Notes under the pieces: generated by a model
Told to the model about the DNA's origin: nothing
Databases searched by the model: none
Seen by the model: only the letters and a program-made list of their open reading frames with translations
Program-made: the position numbers and the translations under genes
Source: Oryzias latipes
Lineage: Eukaryota > Chordata > Actinopteri > Beloniformes > Adrianichthyidae
Direction: 5' to 3'
Assembly: GCF_002234675.1 (NCBI RefSeq)
Contig: NC_019876.2
Span: 26,271,750-26,335,749, forward strand
Length of the DNA: 64,000 nt
Shown: piece after piece, positions 32,773 to 43,799 of the stretch
Numbering within the stretch: position 1 is the first letter of the stretch
Layout of the letters: each line of letters opens with the position of its first letter

Positions 32773-33184
32773 CAGCACGCTGAAACCAGCATTTATGACG
32801 CCTGGTCCTGTTTAGTTTGTGGAATCAACGAGGAGACGGTAGCATCATCCCGTTGTAACACATTTATGACCAATCAAACCAAAGAAGTAAAGGTGGAGTG
32901 CACTAACAGGCACATGAAGGTGGATGTTGTGGAAACCGTCGATAAACAAAAGCGTTAGTGTTTTTACTGACATCCACCTTCTGTCCATTTTCTTCCACTC
33001 AGTTTGCAGAGTTTGTGTGTATTTTGTCACCTAGATACATGCAGTGACAGCAAATTTTAATCTAATCTAATAGATTGAAGATGGTTGTTCGCTGCCAGAT
33101 TAAAGGTGGACTCCCTGTAACTCAGATCAGGTCAGGTCTGGCCATTTGTGCTTAGACTGCTACCCAGCTCCAGATGGATGAATG

Positions 33185-33460
33185 ATCTAAAAAGATATTA
33201 ACTCAATAGGAGTGGGATTTTATTCCAGATTTGCTTCTCCCCACTCCCCTTTCAAGCAGCAGATTAAACTCCACTTTAATTGATAATCATCATTTTCAAT
33301 TAATCTAATGCAGCGTATGTGTTTGAATTTCTGCAAAAATAGTTTATTCATGATTATGAGTAATGACACTATCAAGAAGATGGCATCATCAAATCTCTTC
33401 TTTTTGGGAATGGATCTGACCAAAGACCTGCTGGTCAATATATGTAGCACGTTAAGATGA
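33185..33460 (+). mobile_element. L2/Rex-like LINE 3' UTR fragment
   Basis: AGGAGTGGGATTTTATTCCA, then CCCCACTCCCCTTTCAAGCA. These are the same blocks as at 1965-2030. Confidence 0.45.
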
Positions 33461-33695
33461 CAGACCTCTTTCTGACCATGTGTGACCTCATGTAGAACAC
33501 ATCACCAAATGAGTCATCGTACAAAAGGCTGAGATCTTAATTTCGGAGTGTACCATGGTCCGGGTAAATGCTCAATTCTGTTTGGCTGCTGGGTGTGCAT
33601 TGAAAAGTGATGATCCACAGTGATAATGCATACCTAAAAAAGAAGTTCTGGTCACAGTGCTTGAATGTTTTGTATCACTGCCCCGGCTTCTGTAA

Positions 33696-33901
33696 CCCTT
33701 GTGCTATCCTAGGCACTTTAACATTGGGAGTTGGGTCATCTAGACCCACTAGACAGTGCACTGAACCTTTTTTCTTCAATGATTTGTGATCTTCACTGGT
33801 GTCCATTGATGACATGAAATCCTCTCCACCTTTATCCACCTTTGTGATGGTAGGGAGAACACGTCAATATAAGGGTGGGGTCATCTAAGATAGCACAAAG
33901 G
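33696..33901. mobile_element. TTAA-type MITE, copy 6
   Basis: CCCTTGTGCTATCC to GATAGCACAAAGG, flanks GTAA and TTAA, same orientation as copies 1, 2 and 7. Confidence 0.75.
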
Positions 33902-34644
33902 TTAAAACAAACGTTTGCTTCATCATCTGGACAAAAACATGGTCGTTAACTTTCTCTTTGAACTGATGCTTTATTAAACCCCTCGCTTTCCTTTGCCGCT
34001 GCAGTCGAGGTCAGATTGAGTGTCAAGTTGCATCTGTTGAGACTTCTACAGAAAAACTGTCAAGGAATAAGAGCAGAACACCTGACTGTCACATGTGAAA
34101 GATTTGAGTTGACGTCAAAACGGACATGAATCGGGTTTGTTGTAGAAGGACATCCATAGCTGGTTAGTTAGGCGGGTAGATTTGACTGAGCAAAGGATTT
34201 TCTTTATCTCAAACGTGCTTTAGGTGTCAGTTGTCTTATCAGAGAAAGTGATGTATGCAGTATAACGTCGGGCAGAGCTGAGGGTAAAGTACAGATGCTT
34301 TACGATGTGGAAAAAGAAGATCAGTTTGCAACTCACTGAAATGACCAGCCTGTGATGTGAAAATGTGGGAAGTGCTTTTGTCACTCGGACAGAAAATAAA
34401 CTGTTACCAGCGGTTTATCTGAATTCCTCCCATCCTGCACCTCCTGTCCCAGGTCAAGAGTCCTCGGTGGTCTCTGACTGGCAGTTCTGGACTGAAGAAC
34501 CCTGATGGACCACACTGAGCAGTACTGTGAGGTTCTCTTGTAAACCTCATAGAAGACAGCCTGAATCAAAAAGAGATCACAAGGCTGTGGAAAACAGCCA
34601 GCATCATTCTAGAGCCCAACGGTGCCTGACAGTACCTGACTTCT

Positions 34645-35165
34645 TAAAGGCCCACGCCAATGAAAATGGCGTTTTCAACATGTTCTCGTTGTATTTTTAT
34701 TTTTATAAATAAAGTTTGATTTAATAAATAAAGAAAATTAAGCTTAAAATTGCATCTCTGAGGATTTCTTTATTTTTATATAGTTTTAAATCCGGAGCAG
34801 ACGAAAAAATGCAGTTGGAAAATCCTTGTATTTGTGATGTCACAAGCTCCCTGCATCACTCTATTTTGATGGATCCACTTACAGACAAATAGATCCATGA
34901 ACATCTTTGTCTTTATTATCTGAGCGGGATTCGGGCACAAAACGATACAGCTAGATAGCTCCAATATTTCTCGCCATTTTTGTTTCACTGGAAATGTTAG
35001 GTTGGGGTTGTGAGGGGCTGTAAGCTAGCGAGAGAGAGTGTAAATAAAGGGATGATGGGAAATGGAGGACGGCTAACTCTACACTAACTCAGAGGTGAAT
35101 TTATAATGATTTTAGGTTTCTGTCTGGCAAATGCTCAATTGTCTAAAGTCATCAGTTTGAACAGC
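34645..35165. mobile_element. Element of the CCCAC-TIR family, copy A
   Basis: The left end AAGGCCCACGCCAATGAAAA matches the reversed right end of the copy at 61.65-62.18 kb (GACCCACTCCGATGAAAA). Shared core: GGAGCAGACGAAAAAATGC and CAGACAAATAGATCCATGAA. Non-coding. Confidence 0.5.
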
Positions 35166-38029
35166 AGCACCAGAGCCAGGAACTACGCTTCTGTTTTCAT
35201 GCCGTATTCTGACTAAAGTTTACATTAAGGATAAGAAAATAGTTTGAGGTTGATGTTCAACATGATCAATCCAATTTACATGTTTCTCAGCAGAAGACAT
35301 CTTCCTTCTGGCTTGGAAAGTTTCTGCCACCACGATCCCTCACTGAGCCTATTTCATTATATTTGTGTTACACTTGTTTCATTTTTAAAACAGATTCTGG
35401 AAGAAGCTTTACTTTCAGCTGTTTTTGTCTCTATTCTTTAATTTGTTCACAGATCAAACTTTCTTCCAAAGCTGACGAAACTGTTTTTTTAACCTCCTAA
35501 TTATAGCAGCCTAAGCAGAGCCTGAGGGTGATATGGAACCACCAAAAGAGAAGAGTCCCAACAGGTCAGGTGTTGTCTGACCCCAAACTAACAGGAAAGG
35601 TCAGAGCGCAGAAGTGTCTGAAAAACAGACGGCTGGATCCAAATGCAGGAGGCTTATTAGTTCAGCTAAAAGTCCACAAAGCTAAATCAGGGTCAGGCAG
35701 GCAGGAGTCAAAAACAGGCATAAGATCATCAGAGGAGAGACAGGGTGGTCAAAATCCAGGCGAGAGTCGGGGCAGGCAAACAGAATCAGAAACAGGTCCA
35801 AATATAACGCTCGGTAATACAGGCAGAGCGGCTCCAAACACTACTTTGCGCAGTACTTAAGTATGCTGTGGTTGACGAGTGATTTGAGATTAGAAACTCT
35901 GGAGGGGGTTCCTGCAGGTGACCAGAGGGGGAAACAGATCTTTGGCTTCTGACAAGACGTAGTGGTCACACTTTGGTAGTCCTGGTGCTGGGGTTTGGAA
36001 TACATCACAGCACAAAATCTAAAAAAAAATAAAAGTCAAAATATCTATAGTTTGTGATGAAATAGGATGTGTTTCATTATTTTGGACTGTGATTTGTTGG
36101 AGTTTTGTCAATGAGCCCTTACTGGGAGATCATGGTCAACCGTTCACATCAAAATATGAAACAAGTGAGAGACCTCATTGATTTACTGATTAATTGACTT
36201 TAAGAATTCTGTAACAAATGGATGCAAACAGTCTTTAAAAAAAGTCTGAATAATCTTTCAGTATCTAATCAAATTAAATTTAGGTTAATCATTCATCTAA
36301 ATGGTTCCACGTGAAGTTTATTTAAGTTACGGTTAAGGTTAAGGTTAGGAAGTTTTGCTTCCAAAGCGTTGACTGTGTCTTTCATGTTAGAGGCTCTAAA
36401 ATCTCTCCATATTCTGGGGAGTGGGTTTCTGAAAACTGAAAAAAATGAGAATTAACACATTTACACTTCCCCCAAAGAAGAAGAAGAAGCCGAATGTCTT
36501 CCACTTGAGTTTTTTTGTGTGATGTTAGGCTTCTTATTGAAACTCCACCCCAGTGATTTCTATCCAACAAAGTGTGAATTCTGATTTCAACTGTAGTGTC
36601 ATTCCAATCGAAAGTTCGCTATCAGATAATCCATCAATCATTAGCAACTAACCATAAACGATAGCAAACTCCTGGTGGTTGATGATCAAATCCTCTCTTC
36701 CACTGCTGATCCTTTAATAAAGCCGGTTTTATACATTCAATTTGTTTTATTATTGTGATAAGTTACATGCGTTCGCACGATGCCCCAATCTCTGTCAGAG
36801 TTTTGTCCTTGCAGTCGTGCTTGGAAATGCGATTTCACTCAGAAATAACCAAATGAAGCAACAGGAGACTGTCCAGACTGATGAGAAATGTTGCGTTTTC
36901 GGGGAAAGTGGATGTGTTGAAACTTTACGACACTGATCCAAAGTCGTTGGCTTCGGACATCCTGGTGTTAAAGCAGCAGGGTGTACTTCCTGAAGCTGTT
37001 GAAGTACCACTAAAGGGGGACGTCCTGTTTCTCTTCACCTTTCTGGATCCCAATAAAATAATTACTCATATTCCTGAGATCTGTGCCTATTGGAAATGTA
37101 GAGCAAACACTGTGGGGGTCGTCCATCTCTGACTGTCATCTCTGCTGACGAGCAGAACCACAGCTTGTGGATGTGCTGCACTTCCTGGTAACACCTTTGT
37201 TCTTCTTTATCTCCTCTGACTTGCAAACATTTAGCTGTTTGCAAATCTTTACGCATCCTGTCTGGGTATTCTGTCCAGACATCTCCAGGCTCTGACTCTC
37301 CAACAAAACACTTGTGAGGATGTTCAAATGTGGAAACATTCACCAGATGACATTAAAACCCTTTCTTCACTCTCTTTGGACTCCCGATGATTCATTTGCT
37401 TTTAGTAAATACTCCGTTTTTATTTCTGTTTTGGGTCTTTAAGCTGAACGCCTCAACTCTGATTTTTGTGGCTGCTTCTGGTGGTTTTCTGTCATCTGTT
37501 GCTCACGTTCAAGGTGGAGGTTGTAGATGTTTCGCTGATAAGAGCTCCACCTGGGAGGATCAGGTTCTGTAAAGGTGTTACTGAGATCATTGATTTATAG
37601 TCATCTGTCTTTAGGTGTCCTTCTTTTTCAGAGCTTTCGTAAGATGGGGGGTCGGTGGATGATTAACCACTCGCCAGGATAAAGTGCTTTATCTGGAAAT
37701 GGAAACTCAGCCATGAACAGAAACTGACAACAGCAGCTGATATCTGTTGGTGTTCTTGGCTGAGACACTGAACCCAAAACTGACCCAGTTCTCAGTGTGT
37801 TGCAGGTTCTGTTCGGTTCTGTAGGCAGCCAAGAGGGACTTAAAAGAAATGTCACATAACCTCTGCGTCCTCATGGCGAATGATGGCTGAGTGGGCTTCC
37901 AGATGGAGCTGTCATGTTTTTTTTTAATTAAAAATAATAAAATAGCTATAAAAAAGAGAGTGAAAGGAACACTTAGCTAAGGGAAACTTTAAGCCACAGA
38001 TAAAGGAACTGTAAAAAAAAAAAAAAATT
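35166..38029. other. Intergenic sequence without a supported gene
   Basis: 35620-35830 (GATCCAAATGCAGGAGGCTT, then GGTCAGGCAGGCAGGAGTC) looks like a dispersed fish repeat, so the 110-codon ORF over it is not a gene. 36740-37350 has several 60-90-codon ORFs on both strands with no shared frame or domain. Nothing else recognised. Confidence 0.3.
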
Positions 38030-38284
38030 GTAAGGAATAAAAAAAATCCTTGCTTCAATAAAAAATGTCCTATTTTCTGTCTTGCACAAAAACCGTCTAA
38101 TTAAGAAAGTTTTTAAATAGAAAAATAATCCTAGTCTAAGGAAACATGTCTTAGTGAGTAGATTTTTTCTTGGTAAGACAATTTTTCTTATCCCTATGGT
38201 AGAATATTTACTTACTTAAAAAACAGTTTTTCAAATGTCATAAAACTTCTCACTTATTTCAATGGGGCCTGTTTTTGCAGTCAA
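38030..38284. mobile_element. MITE of the GCCTGTTTTTGCAG family, uninterrupted copy
   Basis: Contains TGTCTTAGTGAGTAGATTTT, CTTATTTCAATGGGGCCTG and the GTTTTTGCAG end. Serves as the empty-site reference for the nested insertion at 32539-32737. Confidence 0.5.
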
Positions 38285-38770
38285 TAACACCAGCTTTCCT
38301 TGCTCCTTGAGCACACAACTGTCAAAGACTCAGATAAATGTTTGTGAAAGCTCCTCTCCACTGCAGGACAGGATGTGGAAAAGGAAAAACAAAATCAGCA
38401 GGCGATCCAGACTAATAGCTCCAAAAACGGTTTAGGTCAGAGGTTAATTGGTGACTCTAAATTGTGCATGAACGTGTGGCTTTACGACAGACTGGCGATC
38501 TGTCCAGGGTGGACCCAACCTCCACCCAACAGTAGCTGGGATAGGCTCCAGCAACAATGTGATCCAAAAAAAGATGAGTGGGTTTAGAAAAACTAATGGA
38601 TGACCTAATTAAGTGCAGATAGCTAATATAATCAAGTTTTTTAATTCTTATCAGAATTGTAGCTTTAGGACTGACCTGGGCTTCCAAATCAAAATGAAAG
38701 CATTGTGAATGAAGGTAAACAAATCAGTGTGCTTTATGTGACCCAGAAATAACTAATTAAATGAGCTTCA

Positions 38771-39103
38771 GTGGTCAAAGCTTCGGAAGTCAACCTGGAG
38801 GAAAAATCCGGAGTCCCTAAAGGCAGTTTGCAGCCTCGATCTGGCAACTCCTGCGACGGCGCCGATGCCAAATGCCTGCTGTTCTATGGATCCATTGACG
38901 ACGTGGAGAGGGGGGGGGGGGACCCGCTACGTGGGCAACAGTCTGTCCTCCATACTACATTGCCCAGGCTAGTATCCGGCCACTCTCGCAACCCTGGAGA
39001 GAACACTCCAGCCTCGCTAGCGCTACTACCCCGGACAACACGAACCAAGACAACAGCTACGTCATCCATGGTCAACATGACCGACGGAGGCCAGAATAAA
39101 TAA
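38771..39103 (+). other. Unrecognised 110-codon ORF
   Basis: This stretch is richer in GC than its surroundings and reads GNSCDGADAKCLLFYGSIDD across 38840-38899. A ten-base G run (38910-38919) follows, which may hide a frameshift. I cannot assign a family. It may be a decayed transposon or retrogene fragment. Confidence 0.2.
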
Positions 39104-39139
39104 AATAGAAGTGGTGAAAGCTGCTTAGACTTTGTTTTT

Positions 39140-39290
39140 GTGTGTGTTTGCATAAAAGTTGTTGTTTCCATGGATCCTGGAAGATTTCGAAATGACCCAA
39201 CGTCATGCATTGTGACATCCACACTTTCAGCTTTTCACAAGATTCCTGCGGCGTTTATGGACCTGTTCATAAAACATAAACACTTTTTAA
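39140..39290 (+). repeat. Dispersed repeat, copy 1 of a local pair
   Basis: TTTCCATGGATCCTGGAAGA through TTCATAAAACATAAA is repeated at about 40263-40404 with roughly 90 percent identity by eye. Family unknown. Confidence 0.6.
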
Positions 39291-39973
39291 AGGCTTTGGT
39301 TGGTATCTGGAGGGCGTTCACTTGTGACCTCTCCAGATGTGGGTTTGACTGCCCCACCAACGGCTCAGAACACGAAGCTGCGTCTTAGTCAGGCTGATTT
39401 TATGACGGATGTGATGCAATGAAGGTCACCCTCAGCTGCAGGGGGCGTGGCTCCCTCTGAGAACTGGCAGAGATCTGCTGGCAGAGGTGAAACGAAAACG
39501 ACAGCAGATCCTGCAATCCTTTCATCCAACCCAAACGGGCAGGTCTTAAGCTCCTTCTAAAATGCCAATAGATGTCAAGGGAGGGTGTATTTAGTAGCTA
39601 CAAAGCTTCCAGGAATTCATATCAAAAAGTTACAACTTTTATGTCAAACTTTTATAACTAACAGAAGCCGTACCTACTTTAACCGCAGTACAAAACTCTC
39701 ATTTATGACACTTATCACCACATTTTTAACGTGCTCCTCCCATACAAAAAACCAGTCAACTTACAAGTAAATAAGTTAGTCTTAGGAGTAAATATTTGTC
39801 TCAAAGTTTGCCCGGTGATGTGCCTAATACTCAGGTGTGGCTTGAGTATTAGGTAGTATTAGTATTAGATGTGGCTCCCAACAATAAGACCTTTATGATT
39901 TTCTTCTTTTCCTCTTTATTATCCATTGTTTGGCAGCTGCGACTTGTGATCTGACAGACTGCTGTTAGCGTAA

Positions 39974-40177
39974 CCCTTGTGCTATCCTAGGCACTTTAAC
40001 ATTGGGAGTTGGGTCATCTAGACCCACTAGACAGTGCTCTTAACCTTTTTTCTTCAATGATTTGTGATCTTCACTGGTGTCCATGGATCACATGAAATCT
40101 TTCCACCTTTATCCACCTTTGTCATGGTAGGGAGAACACGTCAATGTAAGGGTGGGGTCACAGGATAGCACAATGGG
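39974..40177. mobile_element. TTAA-type MITE, copy 7
   Basis: CCCTTGTGCTATCC to GGATAGCACAATGGG with GTAA on the left. The right end has a one-base insertion. Confidence 0.7.
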
Positions 40178-40262
40178 ATTGGACCTCGGGTCCAACTGTG
40201 TTCCGAAATGGTGACGTTCAAAAGCTGCGGCTGTAACAACACAAAATCTCACCGGATAGTTT

Positions 40263-40404
40263 GTTGTGTTTGCATCAAAGTTCTTGTCTCCATGGATCCT
40301 GGAAGATTGCGAAACAACCGAACGTCACGCAATGTGATATCCACACCTTCAGCTTTTCACAAGACTCATGCGCCGTTTATGGATCTGTTCATAAAACATA
40401 AAGA
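40263..40404 (+). repeat. Dispersed repeat, copy 2, interrupted downstream by MITE copy 8
   Basis: Matches 39140-39290; MITE copy 8 follows directly at TGTTTAA. The sequence after the MITE (GACCAGGTTGATTTT) resembles TCAGGCTGATTTT at 39388-39400, so the pair continued beyond the insertion. Confidence 0.55.
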
Positions 40405-40412
40405 CTGTTTAA

Positions 40413-40615
40413 CCCTTGTGCTATCCTATGACCCCACCCTTAGATTGACGTGTTCTCCCTACCATGACAACGGTGGATAAAGGTGGAAAGACTTCATGTA
40501 ATCCATGGACACCAGTGAAGATCACAAATCATTGAAGAAAAAAGGTTCAGAGCACTGTCTAGTGGGTCTAGATGACCCAACTCCCAATGTTAAAGTGCCT
40601 AGGATAGCACAAGGG
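40413..40615. mobile_element. TTAA-type MITE, copy 8
   Basis: CCCTTGTGCTATCC to GGATAGCACAAGGG with TTAA/TTAC flanks, opposite orientation to copy 7, only 235 bp away. Confidence 0.75.
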
Positions 40616-40779
40616 TTACAGACCAGGTTGATTTTGTCCATAACTTTGAATAACTGTTTAGCACAATGTAACAGCTTATTTTAAGATTATAAATCTTGAA
40701 ATATCTGGTTGAGTCTTTTGGTCTTTAAAGCATTTTATTCTAATGAATCAATATGACAGAAATTGTGGTTTTGGTGGTG

Positions 40780-41110
40780 TTATCATGTTCTTGTAGCATT
40801 TGTTTATTCAAATCGTTGTAAATCAGGAGCAGACAAAAAATAATGCAATTTGAAAAAGCTTGTTCCTGTGATGTTGAACCAACAACGGCAAGCCACAGTC
40901 TCCCTGCTCTGTTCCATTCTGATGCATCCACTGTCAGACAAGCAGATCCGTGTGCGTCTTTGTTACTGGCATCCCCATCTTTGTGAGGGGCTGTAAGCTA
41001 GTAGGAGAGCATCTAAACATAGGGATGATGGCAAATGGGGGGGGGGCTCGCTCCACACCAACAACCCCGCCCAAAACTCATAGGCAAATTTGATGAGCTC
41101 CTGCCGATTT
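40780..41110. mobile_element. CCCAC-TIR family, copy B (partial)
   Basis: AATCAGGAGCAGACAAAAAA and GAGGGGCTGTAAGCTAGTAG match copy A (34.65-35.16 kb). The termini are not clear. Confidence 0.45.
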
Positions 41111-42229
41111 GCAGAAACTGTCCTTTTTTGTGTATTTTTGACTGAAAACGAGATCAGAAAATCAGAAATAAAAGACCACCAGGAATGTTTTGATGGAACA
41201 AGACTTTCTATTGGATATAATGTTTTGAAACAGACCTTTTTTTTGTTAATAGCGATCAGTGGTCTGGCTTAAAGAAACAGACTGGACTGATTTAAGGAAG
41301 CAGGAATGTTAAATTGAACTTAAAGCTTAGTAAAAAGGCGTTTAACAAAACCAGGACAGAAGTTTGAAAGTAAACATAGAAACACAATTTTTACTTAAAA
41401 TACGTCTTATTTTAACAAGATTATGGTCTAGAAATGAGGATAGTTTGACTGTTGTAGAAAAATAGTACATATGTGGTGAAAAAACAAAGGTATATACTAC
41501 AAAGATTTGAGCAATGCAAGTCTATTTTAGGAAATATTGTTTGCAATAATATACCTAAATATGACTGTTTATAGCTAATTTCAAGGTATTTTGTCTTAAA
41601 AGGGCAAAACATCTTACCAAACAAATTCCACTAGTTTTTTTGGCAGATTTATTTTCACTTCCAAGAGAAAAGCATTTTGTATTTTTGATTGGTTTGTAGA
41701 AGGACCTTCTTTCCGGTGTGGAGGAAGATCTGCTTACGCTATGGTTACGTAAGGTGTAGATTATCTGAGGAGTTTAGGATGTGTCCTACAAAACAAAGAT
41801 TGCATTACGCAAACCTTTTACAGCTTTAAGAAATCAGACGCATCTTCCATAGATTGTTATTATCTTTTGTTTTTATTGTCCCTGTCAACCGTATCGACGG
41901 TCCTGTCGGAAGCTCCACGTGTCCAGCCGACCACTCGTCATTTTACCAGGAGCTCTGAGCTGAGAAAGTGACAGAAATAAAGGTTATTAACTCTAAGAGG
42001 GATGCTCAAAGGTTTAGCGAAGCAGTTTTTGTCTGATCCAGGTCAGTCGTGACATTGGGAGGAGGCTGGGACCCCGGCAGCCTATAGGCTTGTTCTCAGT
42101 GTTGCAGACTGCAGAGCCCAGATAGAATTGTTGTGAACTCAGTGAGAAAATTCACAAAATCAACCATCTGCAAGACTTTTGCATCACAAAATAGAGTTTA
42201 TGATACAAGACAATTGTAATTCTAGGTAA

Positions 42230-42431
42230 CCCTTGTGCTATCCTATCAAGATGACCATTGAGGTGTTCTCCCTACCATGACAAAGGTGGATAAAGGTAGA
42301 GAGGATTTCATGTAATCCATGGAAAACAGTGAAGATCACAAATCATTGAAGAAAAAAAGGTCCAGCACACTGTCTTGTGGGGTCTAGATGACCCAACTCC
42401 CGATGTCAAAGTACCTAGGATAGCACAAGGG
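42230..42431. mobile_element. TTAA-type MITE, copy 9
   Basis: CCCTTGTGCTATCC to GGATAGCACAAGGG. A second short CCCCTTGTGCTATCATG starts at about 42438, possibly a solo end of another copy. Confidence 0.7.
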
Positions 42432-43198
42432 GTATATTGCCCCTTGTGCTATCATGAAGAGGCAGCACTGAGCTTTATAATGTGCAACACGTCTTTGTTG
42501 GAGGTGCAGAGAAAGTGGCGTTTCTATATCTATTTTTTTATACATTATATAGGAGCCAGACAGTACAGACAATTCACGAAGTTGGACGACCACATTCTGG
42601 GTTCTAATGTAACCAAAGCAATAAGTTAGTTTAGACACAAACACAGTAATTCAAAGGGAAACTATGAAAACTAAATTCTGTCCGTCTCCCAGAAAATCCA
42701 TTAAACTGACGCAGAAATGGAATTCCATTTGGATTTCTTGTAAAAAACAAAAACTTTGACTTTGGTTTGTTGGCTTCCAGAGCTGTCAGCAAAGGAAAAG
42801 AAATGTTATCAGTATTGTAAAAGTGCATTATGAGGACATTGGCTTTCAGCTGAAAGACCCCACCTGAAAACAGGTAAGTTTGAAGACCTTTGGACTTTAG
42901 ATTAGATGTGAAGGAGTTTGTTTTGGACGCAGATGAACTTATTAATGTATGAGAGCTATAACTAATCCACTACAGCTGCTCAGTCAGTAGGTTTTCCAGC
43001 ATACAGCTTTCTTTGTCAAGACTTTTGCAAAACATTGCAACCTTCTTGTATAGATTATGGATTAGGACACAGAATGTGTTGGAAGCATTACATGCAGAAA
43101 CTTCAACTTTGTGGTTTCAGGAGGTTCATAAAGTCCTGATGAGGATTCCTCTGACTAAATGCGTTAAAAAAAGGTAATTTTGTCATTTTGTCTCTTAT

Positions 43199-43405
43199 CC
43201 CTTGTGCTATCCTATGGGGTCCAGATGACCCGATCCTTACATTGATGTGTTATCTCTACCATGACAAAGGTGAATAAAGGTGGAGAGGATTTCATGTAAT
43301 CCATGGACACCAGTGAAGATCATTGAAGAACAAAGTTTAGCGCACTGTCTAGTGGGTCTAGATGACCCCACTCCTAATGTTAAAGTGCCTAGGATAGCAC
43401 AAGGG
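43199..43405. mobile_element. TTAA-type MITE, copy 10
   Basis: CCCTTGTGCTATCC to GGATAGCACAAGGG with TTAT/TTAC flanks; interior as in copies 4 and 8. Confidence 0.75.
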
Positions 43406-43799
43406 TTACAAAAGCCTTTTCCCATCATGCTGGTATTTGGTATTATTACAGTTTTTCCCATTTGCAAAAAGACTAAGAGCCATTCTCCAAACCAGCCGAT
43501 CAATTGCTTAAACTTTTTATAGAAGCCATGTCTGAGGTCAGAGGTCCTTAGGTTCTGGTCATGGTTGTGGTCTGGCGAGGCTGCACTCCTGAGTCGCAAA
43601 CTAGTTCTGAGTCTTGATGCTGCTGATGACAGAGACAAGTTCACCTACAACCCCTGACTGCCTACTACCAACCTGACGGCGCTATGGTCAGGCCGTGCTG
43701 CTCGTCCGTGAAGCGACGTTGTGTGTTCATGGCTGTTTGAATGATGAATTTGGAATGACTTCCTGGCAAAATCAGCTTTTTAGACCTACAGAATGCTGA

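Noticed and set aside
33553..33625. Possible THAP-like zinc-finger start (MVRVNAQFCLAAGC), with a similar MVTFKSCGCNN at 40208
   Set aside because: Only the first cysteines fit; the later Cys/His and the AVPTIF-type end are not visible, so the resemblance is too thin.
35528..35860. 110-codon plus ORF
   Set aside because: Covers a dispersed repeat-like block (GGTCAGGCAGGCAGGAGTC); no gene features.
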